This document shows, one piece after another, positions 47,041 to 56,638 of a stretch of 64,000 nt of DNA; the first letter of the stretch is position 1; each line of letters begins with the position of its first letter. The notes beneath the pieces are model-generated. The model ran no database searches, was not told where the DNA came from, and saw only the letters and a list, made by a program, of their open reading frames with translations. This stretch comes from CAMCXT01 sp046302715 (GTDB lineage: Bacteria > Bacteroidota > Bacteroidia > M30B66), in assembly GCA_046302715.1 (NCBI GenBank), contig JBKCHQ010000254.1, positions 1 through 64,000 on the forward strand. The letters are read 5' to 3'. Both the position numbers and the translations under genes were made by a program.

Positions 47041-49434
47041 TTAATGATTAACCATTAATTTTTTGGTTATAATTCCGCTATCTGAATGCAGCTGTACCAG
47101 ATAAATTCCTGAGGGCCAGATATCTGTTGATATATTAAGCGTTTGTTTTGAGTTGCCATCAAGAGCGGTAACAAACACCTGTTGTCCTAATGAATTGCTT
47201 ATAGAAACCGAAGCGCTTTGAGGCTGTTTTAGGTTTACCGAAATCTCAAAGCGATCATTCGTTGGATTTGGGGCAACAGAAAGGAGATTGTGCTTGTCAA
47301 AATTTTTCAAGCCCGTAACATCAAACTCCCAGCACTCGCCACCAATTTGTTTAACGGTTTGTGTTCCGAAAGCGCTCACAATATCATCAATTTGTTCAAT
47401 ACAAATCATGTCGTCGGTAAGTTCGTAATAATGAACCCTCAGTATGGGCGTTGGTTCGTAATACTTACGAATCATAGAATCTTGGTAGGAAATCGCAATA
47501 ACTTTGTTATCCCCAAGCAGGAATTCAGGCTGAACCGGATATTCAACGGGGTCGGCAAGATTTTCGACATCCCAAATTTCGATACCGGAGATGCTAAACT
47601 CCAATGCATTTACGCGTGTATTGGGATTAAGGATTCCAATATCCACGTATTTTTCTGAGAAATCGACATTGGTAATAAACAGAGCAACCGTATCCTCGGG
47701 GTTGAGCGAGCCACCGGGAAAATTGCAGTGATTGTGTGGTGCGTTTCCGGTGTGTTGGTGATATTGTCCAAAATTAACACAGCTCGAAAGCAATGCAGCA
47801 TCATACACCGATATGCGGCCGTCTTGGTTGATATCATTGCAGGCTGTTGCATTGATGTCGTTACCTAAAATATCTTCTACGTATTTGTGGGCATCGTTCA
47901 TGTCTTGATATCCGTTGTCATTTATATCGCCCATTTGACGAGTTCCTCCGCAATTTCCTTCACAATCAAGCTGCGCGCTTCCAAAAACATTTCCGGCACA
48001 GTCGGTATATGGCGGACAGTCGTTAATAACCTGAATGGTGCGGTTGCCGTTGGCATCGCGCCCGAGTCGAATACACACCTGAGCCCAGTTGTTTACATGC
48101 GATAGTTCAATACGGCCCAATGCATCCGGAGAATTATCCCAGTTAACACGAACCACCATGGTATAACGACCAGTATCTATGTCGGTAATATCCATCCACT
48201 GACAATCAAGGCCGCTTCCATAAATATCGCCACATTGCTTTGAAATTCCCATATTCGAACAACCAAACTGAGCCGTTCCACCATCACCACACTCTAAATC
48301 CAGCACGCAGAATCCGTTTTTAAAGCCTACAGGAATTGCCTGTCCTTGAGCATCGTACATTACATATTCGGCATAGCCTTCGTAATGCCAGTGGCCATGA
48401 CAATTGCCCCACGAAAATTGAGTTGGCTGTGCCGACGGCGAACCAATGTAGTAATCGGCATCACCGATGTTTTTAATATGGGTTGTAAAGCGTATGATGT
48501 CGCGCATTCCGTAACCGGTTAAGCAACCTTCAACCACCTGACAGTTGGCGGCATTGATTGTAGAAAGGTAAATGGATGTTTTGATGGTGTTTTCCAACAC
48601 CACCAAGTCAGGACGCCCATCGGGACAAAGTGGATCGCCTTCGTAATAACATACCCCATCTACTGTTGCAACCGGATTAAAATTGCAGGCCGTTTCGTCC
48701 ATGCAACCTACCACAGGGCCGTTGTAGGTGAGCGACCAGTTAATCGCGCCCGAGCAGCTTTCGTTAACATCACCTACGCGAATAATATAGGTTTCGCCTG
48801 CTTCCATCAAGGCATTAACCCGCGCCTGTAGACCGCAGCCGCCGCTATTGTCATCGTAATAAATGGTTCCTTCGTTTGAGTTGGTAACCAACAGATTCTG
48901 GCAATGGTCGTACACCCAAAGCTTAGTGTCGCAAGCATTGTTGCCACAGGTTGAAATGAAATACATTCCCGAAGAATCTGGAGTGTATGTGTACCAGGTG
49001 TTTCTTGTAGGAGCGGTATGCGAGCCCTGATCAATACTAATTGCAGAGAAGCAATCGGCACCAGGAGGACAATTAAACTGTACACTTTCGGTGTTTGTGT
49101 AGTTTCCGCCTGTTGCGATGGTGTCTCCGTTAAGCACCACATAATAGGAGCCCTGGCCATATTGGCAACAAATACCATCGCCGGCGCTATCGTTAATCTT
49201 GAAGGTAAGACAGGTTAAAGGAGGAACGCATAGGCTGGTTCCGCTTGACGTGCCATTTGCCAATTGAGCCCCTGTTGCAGTGGTAATATTCCAGGAAATT
49301 TCCTGCGGATAACTATCGGGGTTTATGATGATTTGAACAGGGATTAATTCTCCTGGACATTGCGCTTGCAGATTAGTGCTAATGGCCAATAAGAAAAAAA
49401 GACAAAGAGTTAGTGCACAGTAAATTTTCTTCAC
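47041..49434 (-). CDS. Type IX-secreted lysyl oxidase-domain protein with dockerin-like repeat
   Basis: The start is GTG at 49434, giving a signal peptide (MKKIYCALTLCLFFLLAISTNLQAQ); an exact -7 box upstream excludes the longer frame. In order: a beta-rich N-terminus, a pre-peptidase-like domain (about 125-240), a GCMDETACNFNP repeat (about 243-264), and a lysyl oxidase domain (about 275-460). Calcium-loop dockerin-like motifs (DINDNGYQDMND and DINQDGRISVYD) and a type IX sorting tail (PNPTNDRFEIS to KKLMVNH) follow. The oxidase domain keeps the copper histidines H346, H348 and H350 (CHGHWHYEGY) and the two residues that form the quinone cofactor in animal LOX, K372 (GFKNGFC) and Y405 (DIYGSGLDCQW). 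Amine oxidation outside the cell is inferred. Confidence 0.88.
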   Translation of the reverse strand: MKKIYCALTLCLFFLLAISTNLQAQCPGELIPVQIIINPDSYPQEISWNITTATGAQLANGTSSGTSLCVPPLTCLTFKINDSAGDGICCQYGQGSYYVVLNGDTIATGGNYTNTESVQFNCPPGADCFSAISIDQGSHTAPTRNTWYTYTPDSSGMYFISTCGNNACDTKLWVYDHCQNLLVTNSNEGTIYYDDNSGGCGLQARVNALMEAGETYIIRVGDVNESCSGAINWSLTYNGPVVGCMDETACNFNPVATVDGVCYYEGDPLCPDGRPDLVVLENTIKTSIYLSTINAANCQVVEGCLTGYGMRDIIRFTTHIKNIGDADYYIGSPSAQPTQFSWGNCHGHWHYEGYAEYVMYDAQGQAIPVGFKNGFCVLDLECGDGGTAQFGCSNMGISKQCGDIYGSGLDCQWMDITDIDTGRYTMVVRVNWDNSPDALGRIELSHVNNWAQVCIRLGRDANGNRTIQVINDCPPYTDCAGNVFGSAQLDCEGNCGGTRQMGDINDNGYQDMNDAHKYVEDILGNDINATACNDINQDGRISVYDAALLSSCVNFGQYHQHTGNAPHNHCNFPGGSLNPEDTVALFITNVDFSEKYVDIGILNPNTRVNALEFSISGIEIWDVENLADPVEYPVQPEFLLGDNKVIAISYQDSMIRKYYEPTPILRVHYYELTDDMICIEQIDDIVSAFGTQTVKQIGGECWEFDVTGLKNFDKHNLLSVAPNPTNDRFEISVNLKQPQSASVSISNSLGQQVFVTALDGNSKQTLNISTDIWPSGIYLVQLHSDSGIITKKLMVNH

Positions 49435-49452
49435 GACAAAATATTTAAGATT

Positions 49453-49460
49453 CAAATATA
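49453..49460 (-). promoter_or_regulatory. Putative -7 box of the lysyl oxidase gene
   Basis: CAAATATA on the plus strand reads TATATTTG, an exact TAnnTTTG, with an 18-base gap to the GTG start at 49434. A CAA at 49483-49485 (TTG on the minus strand) gives a 22-base spacer to a possible -33 element. An in-frame TTG at 49455 falls inside the box and cannot be the start. Confidence 0.55.
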
Positions 49461-49485
49461 GAAATCAATAAGGAAAAAATGGCAA

Positions 49486-50463
49486 TTAAAATCCTGGGGC
49501 AATTGGTTTGTTGTCGAGAATGAGCTCAATAGAAGCCAGAACATCTTCCGAAAGCTTTGGTAAGACGTCAAAAGCCGCTAGATTGTCTTTCAGCTGTTGT
49601 GTTTTTGAGCCCCCGAGAATTACGGTGCTTACGTTATTGTTTTTCAGGCACCAGGCAATAGCGAGTTGGGGTAGCGCAACGCCCAAATCGCCGGCAATCG
49701 AATTAAGCGCTTTTGTTTTAATGATATTTTCTTCAGTAAGTACGCGATCTTTTAGCCATTCGAGCCCTTCGATACTTAAACGCGTGTCGGTAGGAAAACC
49801 GCTATTATATTTTCCTGAAAGGACACCCGATGCAAGAGGAGACCAAATGGTGGAGCCGTATCCGAGTTCTTCAAACACGCGTTTGTATTCGATTTCAAAT
49901 CGGTAGCGGTGGAACATGTTGTACTGGGGCTGTTCCATTGTAGGCGGAATTAAATGTTCACGGCGTGCAATGGCAAAAGCCTCAGTAATTTCCTGCGCGC
50001 TCCACTCGGAAGTTCCCCAATAAAGAATTTTACCTTGGCGAATGAGGTCGTTCATCACCCATACCGTTTCTTCGATGGGTGTTTCGGGGTCGGGGCGATG
50101 GCAGAAATACAAGTCGAGGTAATCGAGCTGGAAGCGTTTGAGTGCGGCATGACAGGCTTCGAACACGTGCTTGCGCGAAAGTCCGGTTTGATTGGGCTTA
50201 TCGCCCCCCCAGAACACTTTGCTTGAAACGAGATATGTGTCGCGGCGCCAGTCGAGTTTTTTGAGAATGTTTCCCATTACAATCTCGCTTTTTCCGCGCG
50301 CATATATTTCTGCGTTATCGAAAAAATTGATGCCATTGTCGTATGCGCAAATCATTAATTCTTCGGCAACATCATCGCTAATTTGCTTGCCGAAGGTGAG
50401 CCATGAGCCCAGCGATAGCGCAGAAACTTTTAGGCCTGAGCGGCCGAGACGGCGGTATTCCAT
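49486..50463 (-). CDS. Aldo/keto reductase, voltage-gated potassium channel beta-subunit type
   Basis: This NADPH-dependent oxidoreductase of TIM-barrel fold has 325 residues. The catalytic tetrad is visible in FDNAEIYARGKSE (Asp, Tyr), VSSKVFWGG (Lys) and DLYFCHRPDPETP (His). The YRRLGRSGLKVSALSLGSW start and the ATVILGGSKTQQLKDNL cofactor segment (here VSTVILGGSKTQQ) match the channel beta-subunit branch (AKR6-like, YghZ). The physiological substrate is unknown. It is a single gene between the lysyl oxidase and the response regulator. Confidence 0.92.
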   Translation of the reverse strand: MEYRRLGRSGLKVSALSLGSWLTFGKQISDDVAEELMICAYDNGINFFDNAEIYARGKSEIVMGNILKKLDWRRDTYLVSSKVFWGGDKPNQTGLSRKHVFEACHAALKRFQLDYLDLYFCHRPDPETPIEETVWVMNDLIRQGKILYWGTSEWSAQEITEAFAIARREHLIPPTMEQPQYNMFHRYRFEIEYKRVFEELGYGSTIWSPLASGVLSGKYNSGFPTDTRLSIEGLEWLKDRVLTEENIIKTKALNSIAGDLGVALPQLAIAWCLKNNNVSTVILGGSKTQQLKDNLAAFDVLPKLSEDVLASIELILDNKPIAPGF

Positions 50464-50488
50464 AATATATTTTATTCGCCGCTAAAAT

Positions 50489-50512
50489 ACACCCATTTTG
50501 TGATATGGGTGT
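50489..50512 (-). terminator. Possible weak terminator after the response regulator gene
   Basis: ACACCCAT (50489-50496) and ATGGGTGT (50505-50512) form a perfect 8-bp stem with an 8-base loop. On the minus strand it is followed only by ATTTT, so termination would be weak. Confidence 0.4.
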
Positions 50513-50522
50513 GTGCAGATTT

Positions 50523-51164
50523 TTAGACTATTTTTTCCTTTAGAGCTTTTATCACAGCTTCGGTATTGCTGTGCACATGCAATTTACCGTAAATACTTTT
50601 CATGTGCGACCGAACTGTTTCGTATGAAATATTCAGCGCATCGGCAATCATTTTAAAGCTTTTACCTTCTACGAGACTCGACAAAACTTCCTTTTCTTTT
50701 TGGGTTAGGTCGTATTGAACTGATTTCTCCGGCACGACAGTTTTTTGAAAAAGCGTTAAAACCTTTCTGGCCACCGGACCGCTCATGGGCGAGCCCCCCT
50801 GATGCACATCGCGAATGGCTTGAAGGTATTGCTGAGGCGAAGCACTTTTGAGTAAATAGCCTGAAGCGCCGGCACAAATTGCATTAAAAATGGAATCGTC
50901 GTCTTGAAAAATGGTTTGCATTAGCACCTGAACCGATGGAAATTCTGCTTTTAATTTTCGAACGGCATCAATACCGCTTGTGCCGGGCATTTCAATGTCC
51001 ATAAGCACTACATCGGGCAATTGAGGCTTAAATGCTTCTGCGATATGGTTTGCATTGGGTTGAGCCGAAAGACATTCCATGTCGGTTTCTGAGTTAATCA
51101 AAAAATACAAACTATCGCGAAGATGGAGATTATCTTCAAATACGGTTACGCCTATTTTTTTCAT
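50523..51164 (-). CDS. LuxR/NarL-type response regulator
   Basis: The 213-residue two-domain DNA-binding regulator has a receiver with acidic pocket E10/D11, phospho-acceptor D56 (VVLMDIEMPG) and the switch Lys near SGYLLKSAS. Its C-terminal LuxR-type helix-turn-helix reads LTQKEKEVLSSLVEGKSFKMIADALNISYETVRSHMKSIYGKL. It is 69 bases downstream of a histidine kinase gene on the same strand and is surely its partner. Target genes are unknown. Confidence 0.95.
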   Translation of the reverse strand: MKKIGVTVFEDNLHLRDSLYFLINSETDMECLSAQPNANHIAEAFKPQLPDVVLMDIEMPGTSGIDAVRKLKAEFPSVQVLMQTIFQDDDSIFNAICAGASGYLLKSASPQQYLQAIRDVHQGGSPMSGPVARKVLTLFQKTVVPEKSVQYDLTQKEKEVLSSLVEGKSFKMIADALNISYETVRSHMKSIYGKLHVHSNTEAVIKALKEKIV

Positions 51165-51233
51165 TCCGTAAAAGTATGTTTAGTGCGATGAATTATTAAT
51201 CCCTCAAAGGGGTGAATTTACATAGGGCGGACC

Positions 51234-53114
51234 TTAGTTGACAGGAAAGCTAAATTTCAGAAACAACCCTCCATCTGGGTGGTTGTTTCGCTCGCAGACT
51301 CCTTTGTGTTTAAGGGTTCTTTGTTCCATGTTTTTGAGGCCATTTCCTTCTCGGTGTTGCTCCGGCAAGCCATTTCCATAGTCGCGAATGCTGATTTTCA
51401 CGGTGTTGTTTTCGACCGAAAAAGCCACATCGAGTTTGTTGGATCCGGAATATTTCACGGCATTGTTTACAGCTTCCTTGCATACAAGAAACATATCGTT
51501 TCGCAGTTCAATATCGGGCTTCCACTCTTTCAACTCTTCGGTAGCCGTAAAATTCAGGCTTATTTCGCGGGCCTCGCAAATGGCCAGTGCAGTGTTCCAA
51601 ACCCTATTTTGAAGTGCAGAAAACCCTTCCTCGCCAGGTTTTATAGCCCAAACAATATCGCTCATATTTTGGATAATCTCCCGGGCGTTGTCGCTAATTC
51701 GGGCTGCTATGGGCGAAAGTTGCGGCGCCGATTGCTCGCCTTTACTTTTAAGCATTTCGCTGTACATGCGGATGGCACTTAGGGAGGCGCCAACATCATC
51801 GTGCAAATCGCCGGCAATGCGGTTGAGTTCCTGTTGGCGTTTACGTTCTTTTCGAACCAAGGCCTGATTATAAACCACAACCGAAAGTGCCACAATAACA
51901 GCCACCAACAAAACGAGAGAAAATATAAGCCAGTTGCGCCGGCTTATTTCACTTTCCTGGGCATTTCCTTCGGCTTTGAGAAGCGCAATTTGCTGTTCTT
52001 TGCGATCGGTTTCATACTCGGTTTGGAGGCGTTGAATTTCTTCGGTTTTCTGGGCCTCCGAAATACTGTCGCGAAGCGAAATGTGCTTTTTATATGCTTC
52101 TAACGCCTTGGTCGTATTGCCAGCATCTTCGAAGATTTGACTGCGTATTTGATACAAATCGGCCAAATAGGTTGAAACTTGTTCTTTGCGAAAAATTAAT
52201 TCTGCACTATCGAGCAGGAGGTGCGCATTTGCAAATTTATTTTGCTTTCCGGTAGGGACGGCGAGGCGCATTTGTTCGTAGGCAACATCCGTTTCGCTTT
52301 TAATGTTTCTGAAGATGTTGAGCGCCCGTACATAATAGTCGGCGGCTTCGTTGTAGCGTTGCGAATTTTCTTCAACCAATGCGAGGTTTTCCAGCGCCAG
52401 CGCCTGATTGAATGTATCGTTGGTCTTTAAAAACAAGTCATACGATTTTTGATGATAGGGCTTTGCTTCCTCGTACTTTTTCATTGCAATAAACAAGTTG
52501 CCCATTAAGCTATTGGCAGCTCCCAGCTCATTGAGTTTGTTCTGACGGGTGAGGATATTTATGGATTTGTCGAGATAGGATTTGCTTTCATCATACTGTT
52601 TCAATTCACGATTTATAATACTTAGTGTTTGATAGGATTTTGCAATGCGAAAACTGTCGGAAACAGATTCAAAATAACGCAAAGCCTTAAGCAAAAATGT
52701 TTGCGATTGCCGGTAATCTTTGCGCAAGTAAAGGTGCTGGGCCAGATTGTCATTCACTCTCGCAACCTGTGCGGGCTCTTTGATTGCTTCAAACAGCCTG
52801 ATAGCTTCGACATATGATTGAAAGCACTTCGTGTAACGTCCAAGTCTGTTATAAGCGAGGCCCGCCATATTAAGACAAGACGCCTTGTGGAAAACGTTGT
52901 TGTTGCCTTCGGCAAAAGCGATTCCTTGTTGGGCTATGAGTAAAGCAGAGTCGGGATTGGTTTGATGCAGCGCAAACGATAATGCAGGATATGCAGACAA
53001 CTTGCTTTTGGCATCACCGGTTTTCAGCATCCGAAGAAGCGAATCGTTTTGTGAAAAGGCCGTCGTTGAGAAGGCTAATAAAAACAGCATTAAACACGTA
53101 AAAACTCTAATCAT
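51234..53114 (-). CDS. TPR-containing sensor histidine kinase (NarL-partner type)
   Basis: The 626-residue membrane kinase has a signal peptide (MIRVFTCLMLFLLAFSTTAFSQ), a periplasmic array of about six tetratricopeptide repeats (residues 40-350, e.g. AGLAYNRLGRYTKCFQSYVEA), a coiled coil, and one transmembrane helix (WLIFSLVLLVAVIVALSVVVY). A HisKA_3-type phospho-acceptor His follows in AGDLHDDVGASLSAIRM, then a GHKL ATPase domain with N box KEAVNNAVKYS and G boxes RDYGNGLP and NGLKNME. The periplasmic TPR sensor is common in Bacteroidota. It is paired with the response regulator downstream. Confidence 0.93.
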   Translation of the reverse strand: MIRVFTCLMLFLLAFSTTAFSQNDSLLRMLKTGDAKSKLSAYPALSFALHQTNPDSALLIAQQGIAFAEGNNNVFHKASCLNMAGLAYNRLGRYTKCFQSYVEAIRLFEAIKEPAQVARVNDNLAQHLYLRKDYRQSQTFLLKALRYFESVSDSFRIAKSYQTLSIINRELKQYDESKSYLDKSINILTRQNKLNELGAANSLMGNLFIAMKKYEEAKPYHQKSYDLFLKTNDTFNQALALENLALVEENSQRYNEAADYYVRALNIFRNIKSETDVAYEQMRLAVPTGKQNKFANAHLLLDSAELIFRKEQVSTYLADLYQIRSQIFEDAGNTTKALEAYKKHISLRDSISEAQKTEEIQRLQTEYETDRKEQQIALLKAEGNAQESEISRRNWLIFSLVLLVAVIVALSVVVYNQALVRKERKRQQELNRIAGDLHDDVGASLSAIRMYSEMLKSKGEQSAPQLSPIAARISDNAREIIQNMSDIVWAIKPGEEGFSALQNRVWNTALAICEAREISLNFTATEELKEWKPDIELRNDMFLVCKEAVNNAVKYSGSNKLDVAFSVENNTVKISIRDYGNGLPEQHREGNGLKNMEQRTLKHKGVCERNNHPDGGLFLKFSFPVN

Positions 53115-53222
53115 GAAAGATTGTTGCTGATATAAAAATTGAAAGGAAGAAATATAAAAACATATCCTTACAAATAGGGGTAAAAATTAACGTAAACAAA
53201 TAAAATAGATGCCAAAATGCCC

Positions 53223-53230
53223 TACCTTTG
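53223..53230 (+). promoter_or_regulatory. Putative -7 box of the korAB operon
   Basis: TACCTTTG is an exact TAnnTTTG, with a 36-base gap to the korA ATG at 53267. An in-frame TTG at 53228 lies inside the box and can be dismissed as a start. No clear -33 TTG is seen. Confidence 0.55.
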
Positions 53231-53266
53231 CGCAACAATTTTACGGGGAAACCTGTTTTAGTTCAA

Positions 53267-55117
53267 ATGGAAAACACCACCCTCCTTGCAACGGAGGCAA
53301 CAATATTGTTTGCCGGCGACTCCGGCGACGGAATTCAGCTTACCGGCGACCAGTTTACCACCACAGCAGCGCTGCACGGAAACGATTTAAGCACGTTCCC
53401 CAATTTTCCGGCAGAGATTCGCGCTCCACAAGGCACGCTTGCCGGCGTTTCGGGGTTTCAGATTAAATTCGGAAGCACCGAAATTTATACGCCGGGCGAT
53501 TTGTGTGATATGCTGGTAGTTATGAATGCCGCAGCACTCAAGGCCAATTTGCGACAGCTTAAAAAGGGGGGTATTATCATTGCCAATACCGATGGTTTTG
53601 ATTCGAAAAACCTTCGCCTAGCAAAATACCCCGAAGGATCAAATCCCATAGAAGATTCAAGCCTTGAAGAATACCGACTTCTAACGCTCGACGTTACACG
53701 CATGACCAAGGCCACATTAGAAGGTAGTGGTTTGGGAACCAAAGAAATAGATAGAACCAAAAACATGTTTGTGTTAGGGTATATCTATTGGATTTACAAT
53801 CGTTCGCTCGACACGACAATAAAATTCATCGAACAAAAGTTTGCCAAACGCCCCGAAATAGTTGATGCCAACATTAAAACGCTAAAAGCGGGTTACAACT
53901 ACGGCGAAACCAGCGAAACTTTTATGCAGCGAGTAGAAATTCGTGCTGCTCAGATTAAGCCCGGGAAATACCGTAATATCAACGGAAATCCGGCTACGGC
54001 TTACGGTCTCATCGCTGCTGCACAGAAATCGGGTTTGCCTTTGTTTTTAGGATCCTATCCCATTACACCCGCTTCGGATATTTTGCATGAATTATCGCGC
54101 CACAAAAACTTTGGCGTGAAAACCTTTCAGGCAGAGGACGAAATTGCCGCCATTTGTTCTGCTATAGGGGCTTCGTTTGGCGGATCACTCGCTGTTACCA
54201 CATCATCGGGGCCGGGCATTGCACTTAAGACCGAGGCCATCGGACTGGCCGTAATGTTAGAGCTTCCCTTGGTCATTATTAACGTTCAGCGCGGAGGACC
54301 ATCAACGGGTTTGCCTACCAAAACAGAGCAGGCGGATTTGCTGCAAGCACTTTACGGACGCAATGGAGAGGCGCCACTTCCGGTGATTGCGGCACAAACG
54401 CCAGGCGATTGCTTTTATGCGGTGTATGAAGCCTGCCGGATTGCGGTAGAACATAGCACGCCGGTTTTTTTCTTAAGTGATGGTTATTTGGCAAATGGGG
54501 CCGAACCCTGGATGTATCCCACAAGTGATGCCCTAAAACCGATTCAACCCAATTTTATAAAGGAATTGTCCGAAGGTGAAAAATTCCTGCCCTATAAACG
54601 CGACGAGAAACTTGCCCGTAAATGGGCCGTGCCTGGAATTAAAGGATTAGAGCATCGAATCGGGGGACTTGAAAAAGAACATGAAACCGGGAACATTAGT
54701 TACGATCCTGAAAATCATGAGTTTATGGTGAAGCTCCGGGCTGAAAAGATTGAACGTATTGCCGATTTTATTCCAGAACAAACCATCGATCAAGGTCCAC
54801 AAACGTGCCCATTGGTTGTGGTTGGTTGGGGCTCTACATACGGTGCGATTAAAACGGCAGTTCGTGAAGCCTTGAATGAAGGCATACAAGTAGCGCATAT
54901 CCACATTAGAAACATTCATCCCTTCCCTAAAAATTTGGGAACACTGCTGGCTTCTTACGAGCACATTCTCGTTCCCGAAATGAACAATGGTCAGCTTGTG
55001 CGTGTGTTGCGCGATAAGTTTTTGTTGCCGGCCGAAGGAATGAACAAGATTAAAGGCGTACCGTTCACCGCGGGTGAACTACTGGTTAAAATTAAATCAA
55101 TTGTTGCACATGCATAG
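53267..55117 (+). CDS. korA: 2-oxoglutarate:ferredoxin oxidoreductase, alpha subunit (gamma-alpha fusion)
   Basis: KorA, with KorB, oxidises a 2-oxoacid with CoA and reduces ferredoxin, linking to the TCA cycle. The 616-residue protein carries the gamma domain first ([19 protein letters not shown]) and then the alpha pyrimidine-binding domain ([72 protein letters not shown]), a fusion usual for two-subunit KorAB. I start at 53267 because an exact -7 box occupies 53223-53230. The stop overlaps korB by 8 bases. Substrate preference is inferred from the family. Confidence 0.93.
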   Translation: MENTTLLATEATILFAGDSGDGIQLTGDQFTTTAALHGNDLSTFPNFPAEIRAPQGTLAGVSGFQIKFGSTEIYTPGDLCDMLVVMNAAALKANLRQLKKGGIIIANTDGFDSKNLRLAKYPEGSNPIEDSSLEEYRLLTLDVTRMTKATLEGSGLGTKEIDRTKNMFVLGYIYWIYNRSLDTTIKFIEQKFAKRPEIVDANIKTLKAGYNYGETSETFMQRVEIRAAQIKPGKYRNINGNPATAYGLIAAAQKSGLPLFLGSYPITPASDILHELSRHKNFGVKTFQAEDEIAAICSAIGASFGGSLAVTTSSGPGIALKTEAIGLAVMLELPLVIINVQRGGPSTGLPTKTEQADLLQALYGRNGEAPLPVIAAQTPGDCFYAVYEACRIAVEHSTPVFFLSDGYLANGAEPWMYPTSDALKPIQPNFIKELSEGEKFLPYKRDEKLARKWAVPGIKGLEHRIGGLEKEHETGNISYDPENHEFMVKLRAEKIERIADFIPEQTIDQGPQTCPLVVVGWGSTYGAIKTAVREALNEGIQVAHIHIRNIHPFPKNLGTLLASYEHILVPEMNNGQLVRVLRDKFLLPAEGMNKIKGVPFTAGELLVKIKSIVAHA

Positions 55118-56147
55118 CGAAACGCAAGATATAGCGGTGTTTACTGCCAAGGATCTGGTAACCGATCAGGAAGTTCGCTGGTGCCCGGGTTGCGGCGATT
55201 ATTCGATTTTGAAGCAAGTACAAACGGTGGTTCCCGAGCTGGGTTTGCGCAAAGAAGAGATTGTTTTCGTTTCGGGTATCGGTTGTTCGTCGCGCTTCCC
55301 GTATTATATGGAAACGTACGGTATGCATTCCATACATGGCAGGGCAACGGCTATTGCCTCTGGATTGAAGGCAACACGGCCTGATCTTAGTGTTTGGGTC
55401 ATCACCGGCGATGGAGATTCCTTGTCTATTGGAGGGAATCACTTCATTCACATGTTGCGCAGAAACTTCAACCTGAATGTGTTGCTTTTCAATAATGAAA
55501 TATATGGCTTAACCAAAGGCCAATATTCACCCACTTCAGAGCGAGGCAAGGTTACGAAGTCTACCCCGATGGGATCGGTTGATCATCCGTTTAATCCGTT
55601 AGCCTTGGTTTTAGGTGCCGACGGAACCTTTGTGGCTCGTTCTATGGATCGAGACCCGCTGCATTTGCGTGCTATTTTTAAACGTGCACATTTCCATCAA
55701 GGCACATCATTGGTGGAGATTTACCAGAATTGTAATGTGTTTAACGACGGTGCCTTTGAGGTGTTTACTGAGAAGGGAACCAAGGCAGACAATGCCCTTT
55801 TTGCCGAACACGGAAAGCCGTTGATTTTTGGAGCAAATTTAGATAAAGGGATAGTTCTTGATGGATTTACTCCGCGAGTGGTTGCATTGGCCGATTGTAG
55901 CGTGAATGATATTTGGATACACGATGAAACCGATCGTACTAAGGCCGGAATTTTAACCCGCTTTTTCGACGATCCACGCAAAGAAGGAGCTTTTCCTCGC
56001 CCGTTTGGTGTGTTTTATGTTGAGAAACGAGATGCGTATGAGGAAGTAATGAATCGTCAGCTAGAGGATGCTGTAAAAGCAAAAGGAGCCGGCGATTTGG
56101 ATGCTTTGCTGCGAGGCAACAATACCTGGGAAGTGCTTATTCCTTAG
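55110..56147 (+). CDS. korB: 2-oxoglutarate:ferredoxin oxidoreductase, beta subunit
   Basis: This is the thiamine-diphosphate-binding partner of KorA. The 345-residue protein shows [14 protein letters not shown] with the first cluster cysteines, another in [13 protein letters not shown], and the ThDP-Mg motif [20 protein letters not shown] ending at [17 protein letters not shown] further Cys in [10 protein letters not shown] completes the set expected for one [4Fe-4S] cluster. The ATG at 55110 overlaps the end of korA by 8 bases, so they are translationally coupled. The stop overlaps the convergent gldH by 11 bases. Confidence 0.94.
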   Translation: MHSETQDIAVFTAKDLVTDQEVRWCPGCGDYSILKQVQTVVPELGLRKEEIVFVSGIGCSSRFPYYMETYGMHSIHGRATAIASGLKATRPDLSVWVITGDGDSLSIGGNHFIHMLRRNFNLNVLLFNNEIYGLTKGQYSPTSERGKVTKSTPMGSVDHPFNPLALVLGADGTFVARSMDRDPLHLRAIFKRAHFHQGTSLVEIYQNCNVFNDGAFEVFTEKGTKADNALFAEHGKPLIFGANLDKGIVLDGFTPRVVALADCSVNDIWIHDETDRTKAGILTRFFDDPRKEGAFPRPFGVFYVEKRDAYEEVMNRQLEDAVKAKGAGDLDALLRGNNTWEVLIP

Positions 56148-56619
56148 ATTTTTCGATGCGCAAACCCACCTCGCGCACATTTCCTAATTCTTTACCGCGC
56201 ATGGCCTGTATAATCGAAAAAACGTATTTTCCTTTAAGCGGAAAACGCAATCCCTTTTTAAAGGCTATTTGATGATCGCGCAAGCCGCCGGCGCCAGAAC
56301 CGTTCCATTTACCATCGGGCCGCTGCAACATAAGTTCGAGCGTGTCTTGTGCTTCCTTTCCATTTGGGAATTTCGTATGAAGAAACAGAAATATATTACT
56401 ATATGGATAAGCCTCTTCGTGCCTAAGGTTAAGGTAAAAAGTGTTGGCACTTAAGGTATCGTCAACATCAACATTAAAAACCACTGGAGAGCTTGCATTC
56501 CACACGCCATTTTCGATGGCTTTGTTTTCTTCAAAAACACGCAATGCGTCGCAGGAATACGTGATAGAAATCAGCGTAAGAAATATACCAAACAGAGATA
56601 AGGTTTTGAAAGGGCGCAT
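56137..56619 (-). CDS. gldH: Gliding motility lipoprotein GldH
   Basis: GldH is a lipoprotein required for gliding in Flavobacterium; its exact place in the machine is unclear. Starting at 56619 gives [23 protein letters not shown] with lipobox Cys23 and 160 residues. The open frame upstream to 56778 overlaps the RicT-like gene and has no such signal. The rest is a beta-rich domain ([67 protein letters not shown]) typical of the family. The order holB-ricT-gldH recurs in Bacteroidota. Confidence 0.92.
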   Translation of the reverse strand: MRPFKTLSLFGIFLTLISITYSCDALRVFEENKAIENGVWNASSPVVFNVDVDDTLSANTFYLNLRHEEAYPYSNIFLFLHTKFPNGKEAQDTLELMLQRPDGKWNGSGAGGLRDHQIAFKKGLRFPLKGKYVFSIIQAMRGKELGNVREVGLRIEKSKE

Positions 56620-56638
56620 TTTATGAAATGGTTTTTTT

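Noticed and set aside
49435..49455. Lysyl oxidase gene starting at TTG 49455
   Set aside because: The codon overlaps an exact -7 box; GTG at 49434 gives a standard signal peptide.
53228..53266. korA starting at an in-frame TTG at 53228
   Set aside because: The TTG is part of an exact -7 box (53223-53230), so it cannot be in the mRNA; the ATG at 53267 fits the family start.
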